Of a stretch of 64,000 nt of DNA, positions 17,468 through 25,147 are shown piece by piece. Source of the DNA: Microbacterium sp. Leaf159 (GTDB lineage: Bacteria; Actinomycetota; Actinomycetes; Actinomycetales; Microbacteriaceae); the NCBI RefSeq assembly GCF_001423615.1, contig NZ_LMOU01000002.1, positions 615,914 to 679,913 on the forward strand, given 5' to 3'. Position numbers and translations under genes: made by a program. The notes beneath the pieces are model-generated. The model saw nothing but the letters and a program-made list of their open reading frames with translations, was not told the origin of the DNA and ran no database searches. The stretch's first letter is position 1. Every line of letters starts with the position of its first letter.

Positions 17468-18280
17468 TCACATGCGGGCGTAGCGGGCGCGGGCGAAGCA
17501 GAACAGGCCGTAGAGCACGAGCCCCGCACCGACGACCCAGAGGATGACCGCGCCGAAGGGCAGCCCTGCCAGGGTGCGGAGGGCCGAGTCGAGGCCGCCC
17601 GCCGTCTCGGGGTCGTGCGTCAGCGCGGCGATGACGAACAGCACACCCGCGACTCCGACGGCGATGCCCTTGGCGATGTAGCCGGCCACACCGAACGCGA
17701 CGATGCCCGAACGCGCTGCTCCCCCGGGCGCCGAGAGGTTCTTCATGAACGCCTGGGTGATGCCGCGCACGACGAAGGCGATGCCGATCGCGGCGACGAT
17801 CAGGCCCACGAGCACCAGCAGCGCGACGCCTGCGGGCGCCGCCAGGAGCTTGGCGCTAAACGACTGCGATGATTCGGACGACTGCGACTGCCCGCCGAGG
17901 GCGTACACGAGGGCTGTGGCGCCGATCGCGAGGTATGCCGCGGCGGTGCCGAGGAACTTCACCCGGTGCCCCCACTTCTTCTTCGTGTCGGGGTCGCGCT
18001 CGATCACGGCTTCCGCGATCTGCCAGATCGCGAGCGCCAGGAGCCCGATCACGATCAGCCACAGCAGGAAGACGCCGGCGGGCGACTGCTGGATCTGCTG
18101 CATCGCGCCGCCCTGGTCGGCGTTCTCGCCGCCCCCGCCGGTCGCGATCGAGATCGCGATGCCGCCGATGAGCAGATGCAGGATGCCGAGCACGACATAG
18201 CCGATCCGGGCGAGGACTCGGAAGGTCGTGGAGTCCTGAGCGGCGCTGGCTGCGGAGGCTGCGGAGTTTCGGGTGTTCAT
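17468..18280 (-). CDS. DUF1206 membrane protein
   Basis: A 270-residue membrane protein made of three related two-helix DUF1206 repeats (about residues 20-100, 110-180, 190-265), each with an R-x-GY-x-G/AKG-like start such as RIGYVVLGILHLLIGG and VAGYIAKGIAVGVAG. The function is unknown. Its ATG overlaps the stop of the PAP2 gene by four bases, making it the last gene of a DUF6458-PAP2-DUF1206 operon. The upstream open frame beyond 18280 is a shadow of the PAP2 gene. Confidence 0.87.
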   Translation of the reverse strand: MNTRNSAASAASAAQDSTTFRVLARIGYVVLGILHLLIGGIAISIATGGGGENADQGGAMQQIQQSPAGVFLLWLIVIGLLALAIWQIAEAVIERDPDTKKKWGHRVKFLGTAAAYLAIGATALVYALGGQSQSSESSQSFSAKLLAAPAGVALLVLVGLIVAAIGIAFVVRGITQAFMKNLSAPGGAARSGIVAFGVAGYIAKGIAVGVAGVLFVIAALTHDPETAGGLDSALRTLAGLPFGAVILWVVGAGLVLYGLFCFARARYARM

Positions 18281-18948
18281 GGAGTCACACTGCTTTCGAT
18301 CGTCTCTCCGCCGGCCGATGCCGCTGCGGTCCTGCTGGCGTGCCGAGCCCTCGCGGCCTCGACGCAGACCCACACGAAGCAGGCGACGGCGATGCCCTCG
18401 AGCAGGCCGGCCACCACATCGCTGAGCCAGTGCGCGTGCAGGTACGTGCGGCTCCACATCATCGTGACGACCCAGGCCGCCCCCAGCACCCACACGTACC
18501 AGCGACGGAAGGTCAGCGCGAGGATCACCGCGACCGTGGTCGCCACTGCGGTGTGCCCCGACGGGAACGACGTCGCCACGCTCTCGGCGAGGGAGTCCTC
18601 AGGTCGGGTACGACCGATCACGGCAGCCATCGTCGCGCCGATCGCGACGACGGCGACCATGGCGATCGCCAGCGTCGCGGCATCCCACCGGCGCGTGCGC
18701 CACACCAGCCACGCGATCAAGGCGGCGCCGACCACGATCATGCCCAGGGTGCCTCCGACGATTGCGGGCACCCAGGCCACGACCACCCACACGTCGCTGG
18801 ACAGCGACACCGTGAGGTCGTGCCACCAGACGTCGACAGCGAGCGGCTCGTGTCCGCCCATCGCCACGAAGGTGCGGAGCACCACGAAGGCGACGGTCGC
18901 CGAGACGCCCGCGATCAGGGCCGCGGTCGATCGTGAGACGCCGACCAC
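18277..18948 (-). CDS. PAP2-family membrane phosphatase
   Basis: A 223-residue membrane phosphatase with about six hydrophobic segments. Motif 2 (PSGH, about residue 133) and motif 3 (SRTYLHAHWLSD, about 172-183) are complete. Motif 1 reads A-x6-RP (GRTRP near 120), so the usual Lys of K-x6-RP is Ala; the Arg-Pro is kept. The family dephosphorylates lipid phosphates such as phosphatidate or undecaprenyl pyrophosphate at the outer face of the membrane. It lies seven bases after DUF6458 and overlaps DUF1206 by four bases. Confidence 0.87.
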   Translation of the reverse strand: MVGVSRSTAALIAGVSATVAFVVLRTFVAMGGHEPLAVDVWWHDLTVSLSSDVWVVVAWVPAIVGGTLGMIVVGAALIAWLVWRTRRWDAATLAIAMVAVVAIGATMAAVIGRTRPEDSLAESVATSFPSGHTAVATTVAVILALTFRRWYVWVLGAAWVVTMMWSRTYLHAHWLSDVVAGLLEGIAVACFVWVCVEAARARHASRTAAASAGGETIESSVTP

Positions 18949-18955
18949 GCCCAGG

Positions 18956-19216
18956 TCAGGCGATCGGGTCGTTGTTGCGGATGCTGCGTCGCGTCACTCG
19001 CTCACCGGTGGCGGGGTCGACAGCTGTGCGGTCGACGGTCTCGGTGCGACGACTGCGCATCACGAGCACGAGGCTGATCAGGAACACGATGACGCCCGCG
19101 CCCATGAGGATGTAGCCGATGAGGTCGAGATCGACGTAGCCGCCGGTGTCGATGTTGATCGCGAAGACGAGGATCGCTCCGATGACGAAGAGCGCGATTC
19201 CACTGCCGATACCCAT
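18956..19216 (-). CDS. DUF6458 family small membrane protein
   Basis: An 86-residue protein with two hydrophobic helices (about residues 3-22 and 30-52) linked by a NIDTGGYVDLDLIGYILM segment and followed by a basic tail ending RRSIRNNDPIA. This matches the DUF6458 pattern common in actinobacteria; its role is unknown. It opens the three-gene operon and is preceded by a promoter at 19263-19290. Confidence 0.8.
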   Translation of the reverse strand: MGIGSGIALFVIGAILVFAINIDTGGYVDLDLIGYILMGAGVIVFLISLVLVMRSRRTETVDRTAVDPATGERVTRRSIRNNDPIA

Positions 19217-19262
19217 GTTGTCCGTTCCTCTCCGAGACCGCCCCTGCGGTCTCGCGTCGACA

Positions 19263-19290
19263 ACGATAGGGTCAATGACCGTTGAGTCAA
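19263..19290 (-). promoter_or_regulatory. promoter for the DUF6458-PAP2-DUF1206 operon
   Basis: On the minus strand, -35 TTGACT (19285-19290) and -10 TATCGT (19263-19268) are separated by 16 bases. The stretch also contains TCAATGACCGTTGA and TTGAGTCAA, short inverted repeats that could be ArsR-type half sites for the divergent regulator gene at 19334. Confidence 0.5.
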
Positions 19291-19333
19291 TAGCCGTGGA
19301 CACATCTCGCACCGCATGGTATGGATGAAGACG

Positions 19334-19996
19334 ATGACTGAGCTCGAGAGACGTGCGGGGATCTTCGCGGCCCTCGCCGACCAGACGCGCCTGCGCATCG
19401 TCGACCTCCTCACCCTCGGGGATCTCTCCTCCTCCGAGATCGGGACGGCACTCGACCTGCGGTCGAACCTGATCGCCCACCACCTCGGGGTGCTCGAATC
19501 CGCGCAGATCGTCTCCCGCACGCGTTCGGAGTTCGACAAGCGCCGCAGCTACATCGGCCTGCGCCCGGAGGTGTTCGACACGCTCGCGCCGACGAGCGTG
19601 CCCCCACCTCGCCGGGTGCTCTTCGTCTGCACCGCGAACTCCGCGCGCTCGCAGCTCGCCGAGGTCATCTGGCGCGACATAAGCGACATCGACGCCGCAT
19701 CCGCGGGGACTCGCCCTGCGGCGACCGTGAATCCCGAGGCCTCTGCGACCGCCGCCCGACACGGACTGGCGATCGAGCAGGGACGACCTCCCCGTCATGT
19801 GGACGACGTGCGCAGCGACGGCGATCTCGTCATCACGGTGTGCGACGACGCGCACGAGCGGCTGCGCATCCGCGACGATCTGCACTGGTCGATCCGCGAT
19901 CCTGCCCGCATCGGCACGCCTGCGGCATTCGACGCCGCCTTCGACACCCTGTTCCAGCGGATCCGCGCCCTGTCGTCTCGACTCCTCGCCGCCTGA
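19334..19996 (+). CDS. ArsR-type regulator fused to arsenate reductase/low-molecular-weight phosphatase
   Basis: A 220-residue two-domain protein. Residues 1-85 form a winged helix (FAALADQTRLRIVDLL and SNLIAHHLGVLESAQIV). Residues 93-215 are a low-molecular-weight phosphatase fold: VCTANSARSQLAE contains the C-x5-R-S catalytic loop, and WSIRDPARIG provides the DP acid loop. Such a fusion could sense or reduce arsenate, or be a phosphatase-linked regulator; no ars transport gene is nearby. Starts at 19316 and 19325 are also in frame; 19334 gives the typical ArsR N-terminus. It diverges from the DUF6458 operon. Confidence 0.83.
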   Translation: MTELERRAGIFAALADQTRLRIVDLLTLGDLSSSEIGTALDLRSNLIAHHLGVLESAQIVSRTRSEFDKRRSYIGLRPEVFDTLAPTSVPPPRRVLFVCTANSARSQLAEVIWRDISDIDAASAGTRPAATVNPEASATAARHGLAIEQGRPPRHVDDVRSDGDLVITVCDDAHERLRIRDDLHWSIRDPARIGTPAAFDAAFDTLFQRIRALSSRLLAA

Positions 19997-20046
19997 GCCG
20001 ATGTCCCCGGTGCGTGCGATCATCTGCACGTCGATCGGAGGACGGG

Positions 20047-21243
20047 ATGCGGGGCGAAGCCACCGTGCTGCACGCCGATCTCGACGCGTTCTACGCCTCG
20101 GTCGAGCAGCGCGATGCGCCCGAGCTGCGCGGCAGACCGGTGATCGTCGGCGGCGGAGTGGTGCTCGCCGCGAGCTACGAGGCCAAGGCCCGCGGGGTCC
20201 GCACCGCGATGGGCGGCCGCCAGGCGCTCGAGCTCTGCCCGGATGCCGTGGTCGTACCGCCGCGCATGGAGGCGTACTCGGCGGCGAGCAGAGACGTATT
20301 CGCGATCTTCCGCGACACGACGCCGCTCGTCGAGGGACTCTCGATCGACGAGGCCTTCCTCGAGGTCGGCGGGCTCCGGCACATCGTCGGCACGCCAGAG
20401 CAGGTCGCGGTGCGGCTGCGTGCACGGGTGCGCGCCGAGGTCGGACTCGCGATCTCGGTGGGCGTCGCCCGCACGAAGTTCCTCGCCAAGGTCGCGAGCG
20501 CGGTCGGCAAACCCGATGGACTGCTCGTGGTCGAACCGGAGCGAGAAGAGGAGTTCCTCCTCCCCCTGCCGGTCGAACGGCTGTGGGGCGTGGGCGCGGT
20601 CACGGCCGAGAAGCTGCACCGCTATGGCGTGCGCACGGTCGGTCAGCTGGCTGAGCTCGAGGCGGCGACGGCCGAGCGGATGCTGGGCAGGGCCGTCGGC
20701 TCGCATCTGCATGCTCTCGCCCGGCTGCGCGACCCTCGCCCCGTCGACACGACGCGGCGCCGAGGGTCGATCGGCTCCCAGCGTGCACTCGGCAGCCGAC
20801 CGCGGTCGACCGAGGAGCTGGACGTGATCCTCACGCAGATCATCGACCGACTGGCCAGGCGTCTGCGCGACGGCGACCGGGTCTGCCGCACGGTCGTCCT
20901 GCGCCTGCGCTTCGGGGACTTCGCGAAGGCCACCCGGTCTCGCACCCTCGGCTCGCCGACCGACCGCACCGCGATCCTGCTCACGGTCGCGCAGACACTG
21001 CTCGACGCCGCGCGGCCCGAGATCGCCGAGCGGGGCATCACGTTGATCGGCATCTCCCTCTCGCAGCTCGACAAGGCCGACAGCGTGCAGCCCGAGCTGC
21101 CGATCGACTGGGGTGAGAAGCAGCGACTCGACACCGTGCTCGACACCCTGCGTGATCGCTTCGGCGCGGCATCCGTCTCCCGCGCGGCCCAGCTCGGTCG
21201 CGATGCGGGATGGTCGAGTCCGATCCTTCCGGAACACGAGTGA
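20047..21243 (+). CDS. dinB: DNA polymerase IV (Y-family translesion polymerase)
   Basis: A 398-residue Y-family polymerase. The catalytic carboxylates are in HADLDAFYASVEQ (about residue 8) and LSIDEAFLEV (about 100); SYEAKARGVRTAM (about 41) is the dNTP-binding finger motif; the HhH region (LWGVGAVTAEKLHRYG, about 180) and little-finger domain follow. It copies past damaged bases in the cytoplasm. The start at 20047 has CGGAGGACGGG directly upstream. No classical clamp-binding motif ends the protein, although PELPIDW near 355 is a weak candidate. It follows the ArsR fusion gene by 50 bases. Confidence 0.93.
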   Translation: MRGEATVLHADLDAFYASVEQRDAPELRGRPVIVGGGVVLAASYEAKARGVRTAMGGRQALELCPDAVVVPPRMEAYSAASRDVFAIFRDTTPLVEGLSIDEAFLEVGGLRHIVGTPEQVAVRLRARVRAEVGLAISVGVARTKFLAKVASAVGKPDGLLVVEPEREEEFLLPLPVERLWGVGAVTAEKLHRYGVRTVGQLAELEAATAERMLGRAVGSHLHALARLRDPRPVDTTRRRGSIGSQRALGSRPRSTEELDVILTQIIDRLARRLRDGDRVCRTVVLRLRFGDFAKATRSRTLGSPTDRTAILLTVAQTLLDAARPEIAERGITLIGISLSQLDKADSVQPELPIDWGEKQRLDTVLDTLRDRFGAASVSRAAQLGRDAGWSSPILPEHE

Positions 21244-21304
21244 TCGGCGTGACCGCCCAGGCGCCTCTTTGGAAGAACCGGCGCAGGATCTTAGGGTGGT
21301 GTGC

Positions 21305-21586
21305 ATGGCAGGACCAGAGACCATGATGCAGACCGAGATCGTGCTCGACGGAGAGAGCTATCTCCTCGCACAGATACAGGATCTCGGCGACGTGAAGCAT
21401 CGCATCGAGGAGGCTGTGAAGACCGCCGGCAGGTTCGTCGACTTCGTCGTGGTCGGCAACCGCGAGGTGAGTGTGCTCATCACCCCGCACTCCCGCGTGA
21501 GCATCAGCGTGTCGACGGTGCTCTTCGACGCGCGCGACACCGGAGACGTCGACTTCCCGTACGGCGGGTTCTACGACGGGTTCTGA
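21305..21586 (+). CDS. uncharacterised small protein
   Basis: A 93-residue protein of mixed strands and one helix (about residues 28-42), with no signal peptide or membrane segment. I do not recognise it. AGGGTGG lies seven bases before the ATG at 21305; starts at 21323 and 21326 are also possible. The C-terminus (VDFPYGGFYDGF) is aromatic-rich. It converges on the DUF7882 gene with only 16 bases between stops, and those stops lie in a short duplication. Confidence 0.68.
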   Translation: MAGPETMMQTEIVLDGESYLLAQIQDLGDVKHRIEEAVKTAGRFVDFVVVGNREVSVLITPHSRVSISVSTVLFDARDTGDVDFPYGGFYDGF

Positions 21587-21611
21587 TCAGAGCTGTCTCT
21601 GATCAGAGCTG
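21582..21611. repeat. 14-bp direct repeat spanning two convergent stop codons
   Basis: TCTGATCAGAGCTG occurs at 21582-21595 and again at 21598-21611. The first copy holds the TGA of the plus gene and the second the TCA (TGA) of the minus gene. Confidence 0.85.
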
Positions 21612-21896
21612 ATCGAGCACGAGCTCGCCGCGCGAGTTCAGCTGCTCCATCATGTGCGTCACGCGCTTCGGGTCGATCGTCGCCACCGTCGGCTGGTCGA
21701 ACTCCAGCACCAGCGGGATGCTCGGGTGCACCCAGATGGTCAGCCGGCCAGACGGCACCTCGGGTTTCGGCAGCCAGGTCATCATGAAACTCTCGTTGCG
21801 GCGCAGCTTCGTCCCGATGACGATCTTCAGGTGCGCCAGAGTCACGTCTTCGATGTCGATCGCGGGGCGCGAGCTGTTGTACTCCAGTGTTCCCAT
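21603..21896 (-). CDS. DUF7882 family small protein
   Basis: A 97-residue paralogue of the protein at 4582-4926. Shared landmarks are the start MGTLEYNSS, IEDVTLAHLKIVIGTKLRR, an ESFMMTW segment and RLTIWVHPSIPLVLEF. The function is unknown. It is expressed away from the sugar ABC operon terminator and converges on the gene at 21305. The first gene's C-terminal Pro-rich tail is missing here. Confidence 0.82.
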   Translation of the reverse strand: MGTLEYNSSRPAIDIEDVTLAHLKIVIGTKLRRNESFMMTWLPKPEVPSGRLTIWVHPSIPLVLEFDQPTVATIDPKRVTHMMEQLNSRGELVLDQL

Positions 21897-21917
21897 GTGA
21901 GAACTGTACGCGGGGTA

Positions 21918-21959
21918 GGCGACTGCTCGCCCCTCCCGATCGAAGGGCGAGCAGTCGCC
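21918..21959 (-). terminator. strong hairpin terminator after the sugar ABC operon
   Basis: Arms 21918-21932 (GGCGACTGCTCGCCC) and 21945-21959 are exact reverse complements with a 12-base loop. It lies 13 bases past the stop of the last permease gene. No U tract is seen. Confidence 0.8.
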
Positions 21960-21972
21960 GGCGCGAGTCGGA

Positions 21973-22881
21973 CTATTTGATGGACCCTCGGGTGACTCCG
22001 GAGATGACCCAGCGCTGCGAGAAGATGTAGACGATCAGCAGCGGTGCCATCGCCATCAGGTATGAGGCGAAGGCGGTCGTGTAGTCGGTGTTGTACTGGC
22101 CCTGGAACACGTACTGCGCGAGCGGGATCGTGCGCGCACCGGGGTCGGTGAGCACGACGAGCGGCATGATGAAGTCGTTCCACGCCCAGACGCAGGTGAG
22201 AATGCCGACGGTGGCGTTCATGGGGGTCAGCAGCGGGAACACGATCTGCCAGAACACGCGCCATGTGGATGCTCCGTCGACGCGCGCGGCCTCTTCGAGC
22301 TCGATCGGGATCGAGCGGATGTAGGCGCTGTAGATGAAGACGTTCAGCGAGATCCCGAAGATCGTGTAGAGCACGATCATGCCGACCTGGTTGTCGAGCC
22401 CGAGGAGCGATGTCTGCTTGACCAGCGGCAGCATGATGATCGGGAACGGGATGAACAGCGCGGCGAGGAAGTAGAAGAACACTCCCTTGAAGAACGGCCG
22501 GTGGCTGTTGCGGGCCAACGCGTAGGCGACGACCGAGCTGGTCAGCAGGGTGAAGACGACCGCCCCGACGGTGATCAGCGCCGTGTTGAGAAGTGCCTGC
22601 GGGAACGCGGTCCGCGCCCACGCATCCGCGAAGTTCTCCCAGCGGATCGGGTTCGGCCATTCGAAACCGTTGCCGGCGGCGAGCTGCTCTGGCGTCTTGA
22701 GAGCGACGGCGACCGCGAGGTAGAGCGGGATGAGCACGGTGAGCGAGCAGACGGCGATGAGCGCGGTGGCCCACCAGTTCGTCTTGCGGGTGTCGTCGTT
22801 CTCGGCGGCGCGCCTGGCGCGCCATCCGGGGCGAGGTGTCGTCGCCTCGGCTTCGGCGAGGATCGTGGTTGCGGTGGTCAT
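21973..22881 (-). CDS. carbohydrate ABC transporter permease (MalG/LacG type)
   Basis: A 302-residue permease with six hydrophobic segments and the coupling motif EEAARVDGASTWRVFWQIVFP (about residues 195-215, here the EAA-x3-G loop). It is the second permease of a CUT1 sugar importer, together with the permease at 22881-23819 and the binding protein at 23816-25111. It shares one base with the stop of the preceding gene. No ATPase is encoded here, which is usual for CUT1 systems using a shared MsmK-type ATPase. Confidence 0.9.
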   Translation of the reverse strand: MTTATTILAEAEATTPRPGWRARRAAENDDTRKTNWWATALIAVCSLTVLIPLYLAVAVALKTPEQLAAGNGFEWPNPIRWENFADAWARTAFPQALLNTALITVGAVVFTLLTSSVVAYALARNSHRPFFKGVFFYFLAALFIPFPIIMLPLVKQTSLLGLDNQVGMIVLYTIFGISLNVFIYSAYIRSIPIELEEAARVDGASTWRVFWQIVFPLLTPMNATVGILTCVWAWNDFIMPLVVLTDPGARTIPLAQYVFQGQYNTDYTTAFASYLMAMAPLLIVYIFSQRWVISGVTRGSIK

Positions 22882-23819
22882 CAGATATCGGCCTCTCTGC
22901 GCTGAAGGACCCGGAACTGCAGGAGCGAGACGATCGTGATCACGATGAAGAAGATCACGGCGTTCGCGGTCTGGTAGGCGAACTCTCCTCCGGAGAATCC
23001 GCCGCGGAAGACGAGCAGGGTGACCGATTCGGTCGAGGTGCCCGGCCCGCCGTTGGTGAGGGCGACGATCGGGTCGAAGACCTGCAGGAAGCCCTTCAGG
23101 CTCAACACGACGTTGATCGTGAAGAACGCGCTGATGAGCGGGAAGGTGATGGATCCGAACTGACGCCACGACGAGGCACCGTCGAGAGATGCGGCCTCGT
23201 ACAGCTCGCTCGGGATCGTCTGCAGCCCCGAGAGGTAGATGATGATCGAGAACGCGCAGGCCTGCCAGACCGCGAGTGCGACGATCGCCGTCCACGCCCA
23301 GTCGGGGTTGGTGAGGATGTTGTCGCGGAAGAGCGGGATGCCGGACAGGATCTTCGGCAGCGAGTTCGAGAACAGGAACTGGAAGACGTATCCGATCACC
23401 AGGATCGCGAGGACGTACGGCACGAAGTACACGCCGCGCCAGAAGTTCCGAGCGCGGATCTTGGCGTTGAGCCCCATCGCGATCGACAGCGAGATCACGT
23501 TCGTGAGGATCGTGGCCACGATGGCGAACAGGAACGAGAACCCGTAGGCCTTCAGAACCCTGTCGTCCTTGAACAGGTTGAGGTAGTTCGAGATCCCGAC
23601 GAAGTTCCAGTCTCCATAGCCGGCGTAGTTCGTGAAGCTGAAGAAGATGCCCACGATGACGGGGATGGTGTGGAAGGCCGCGAAGGCGATGACGGCCGGC
23701 CAGACCATCCAGTAATAGGCGGGTAGGGCGCGGGAGTTCGCGGTGCGGACGCGCCGCGCGCGCTTCGTCCCCTCAGGCCCCGGTGTCGTGGCGCGCACAG
23801 CGCTGGTCAGAGTGCTCAT
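22881..23819 (-). CDS. carbohydrate ABC transporter permease (MalF/LacF type)
   Basis: A 312-residue permease with six hydrophobic segments, the coupling loop ELYEAASLDGASSWRQFGSI (about residue 210) and the TNGGPGTSTESVTL segment typical of MalF-type CUT1 permeases. The start at 23819 overlaps the stop of the binding protein by four bases (ATGA). It works with the neighbouring permease and lipoprotein to import an oligosaccharide, probably an alpha-galactoside given the GH36 gene at the head of the operon. Confidence 0.9.
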   Translation of the reverse strand: MSTLTSAVRATTPGPEGTKRARRVRTANSRALPAYYWMVWPAVIAFAAFHTIPVIVGIFFSFTNYAGYGDWNFVGISNYLNLFKDDRVLKAYGFSFLFAIVATILTNVISLSIAMGLNAKIRARNFWRGVYFVPYVLAILVIGYVFQFLFSNSLPKILSGIPLFRDNILTNPDWAWTAIVALAVWQACAFSIIIYLSGLQTIPSELYEAASLDGASSWRQFGSITFPLISAFFTINVVLSLKGFLQVFDPIVALTNGGPGTSTESVTLLVFRGGFSGGEFAYQTANAVIFFIVITIVSLLQFRVLQRREADI

Positions 23820-25111
23820 TCGTCTTCTCCCGTCACGGGGATGGTGCGGGCGGCGACCTTGCGCCACTCGCTGTCGAGGGTCGACAGCGCCGCATCCGCG
23901 TCTCCGTCGAAGAGGAACTGCTGCACGATCGCGACCAGCGGGATGCTCGGCGGCACCTGGTGGTCGATGAAGCCGGTGATCCTGCCCTCGTCGAAGAAGG
24001 GCTTGACGGACTGCAGAGCCGGGTCGTCGCTCAGCTCCGCCCCCTCCACCGAGGGGATCATGTTCTGCGAGGCGGCGAATTCCTCGATCACTCCGACGTC
24101 GAAGAGGTACTCGATGAAGCGGAGCGCCTCCTCGCGATGAGGGGTGTCCTTCGCCATGGTGACGACGACGTCCACACCGGAGACCAGCAGGCGATCGTCG
24201 GGGTCGTCGGAGGCCGGGTACGGGAAGATCGCCGCGTTGATGTCGGGGTTGATGGCCTTCACCGGGTTGAGCGCCCAGATCCCCTGCAGCAGCATCGCGG
24301 ACTCGCCGCGGGCGAACGCCGCGTTGCCGTCGTCGTACGTGCGACCTCGGTAGCCCTCCTGCATGTAGGAGAACAGCTGCGCCTGCTGTTCCATGACCTC
24401 GGGGAAGTCGTTCTCGAACGACACGGCCGAATCCGCACCGACATCCTCGCCCTCAGCCCTCATGTCGTCGAAGAAGCCGTCCTGCGAGGCGTAGGCCCCC
24501 AGGGCGTTCCACGACGGCATGCCGGTCCATGAGTCGGCGAGGGTGCCGTAGAACGGCGTGATCCCCGCCGCCTCGAGCGCGTCACACACCGCGATGAACT
24601 CATCCCAGGTCTCGGGGACCTCCAGCCCCTGCTCCTCGAATATGTCCTGGTTGTAGATCACTCCGTTGGCGTTGTTGACGTATCCGAGCCCGTTCACCTC
24701 GCCCTGCTTGGTGCCGAGCTCTGCGAGGATCTCCTGCACCGCGGGGTTGATGGTCTCGAGCACCGGCTCATCGGAGAAGTCATAGAACACCCCGGCTTGA
24801 GCGAGGTCCCCGAATCCGCCGTTCGCGTTCAGGGTGATGACGTCTGGCGCCTTGTCCTTGACGAGCAGCGTGCGGATGAGGGTCTCGGAGTCCGCGACCT
24901 GGTTCTGCACGACCCGGATGTCAGGATTCTCGGCTTCGAAGTCCGCGATGATCTCGTTGAAGTCCTCGAGCGCCTCCCCCTTGAACTGGAAGAAGCTGAG
25001 AGTGGTGATGCCGTCATCCGGCGACGCCGCGCATCCCCCCAGAGCCGCGACGGTGCCGAGTGCGGCCGCCATCGCGACCGCCCTTGCAGTCTTTCGATGT
25101 CTGATTCTCAT
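23816..25111 (-). CDS. sugar-binding lipoprotein of the ABC importer
   Basis: A 431-residue family 1 extracellular solute-binding protein. The signal peptide ends in a lipobox (LGGC, about residues 24-27); the mature domain has the pattern DFEAENPDIRV, GVIYNQDIFEEQGLEVPETWDEF and a W-x-L-NPVKA segment. It captures the sugar outside the membrane. It follows the alpha-galactosidase by 36 bases. The alpha-galactoside specificity is inferred from operon context. Confidence 0.9.
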   Translation of the reverse strand: MRIRHRKTARAVAMAAALGTVAALGGCAASPDDGITTLSFFQFKGEALEDFNEIIADFEAENPDIRVVQNQVADSETLIRTLLVKDKAPDVITLNANGGFGDLAQAGVFYDFSDEPVLETINPAVQEILAELGTKQGEVNGLGYVNNANGVIYNQDIFEEQGLEVPETWDEFIAVCDALEAAGITPFYGTLADSWTGMPSWNALGAYASQDGFFDDMRAEGEDVGADSAVSFENDFPEVMEQQAQLFSYMQEGYRGRTYDDGNAAFARGESAMLLQGIWALNPVKAINPDINAAIFPYPASDDPDDRLLVSGVDVVVTMAKDTPHREEALRFIEYLFDVGVIEEFAASQNMIPSVEGAELSDDPALQSVKPFFDEGRITGFIDHQVPPSIPLVAIVQQFLFDGDADAALSTLDSEWRKVAARTIPVTGEDE

Positions 25112-25147
25112 GTGTGCGCCTCCTTGCGCGGAACAACTGCTCAGTGA

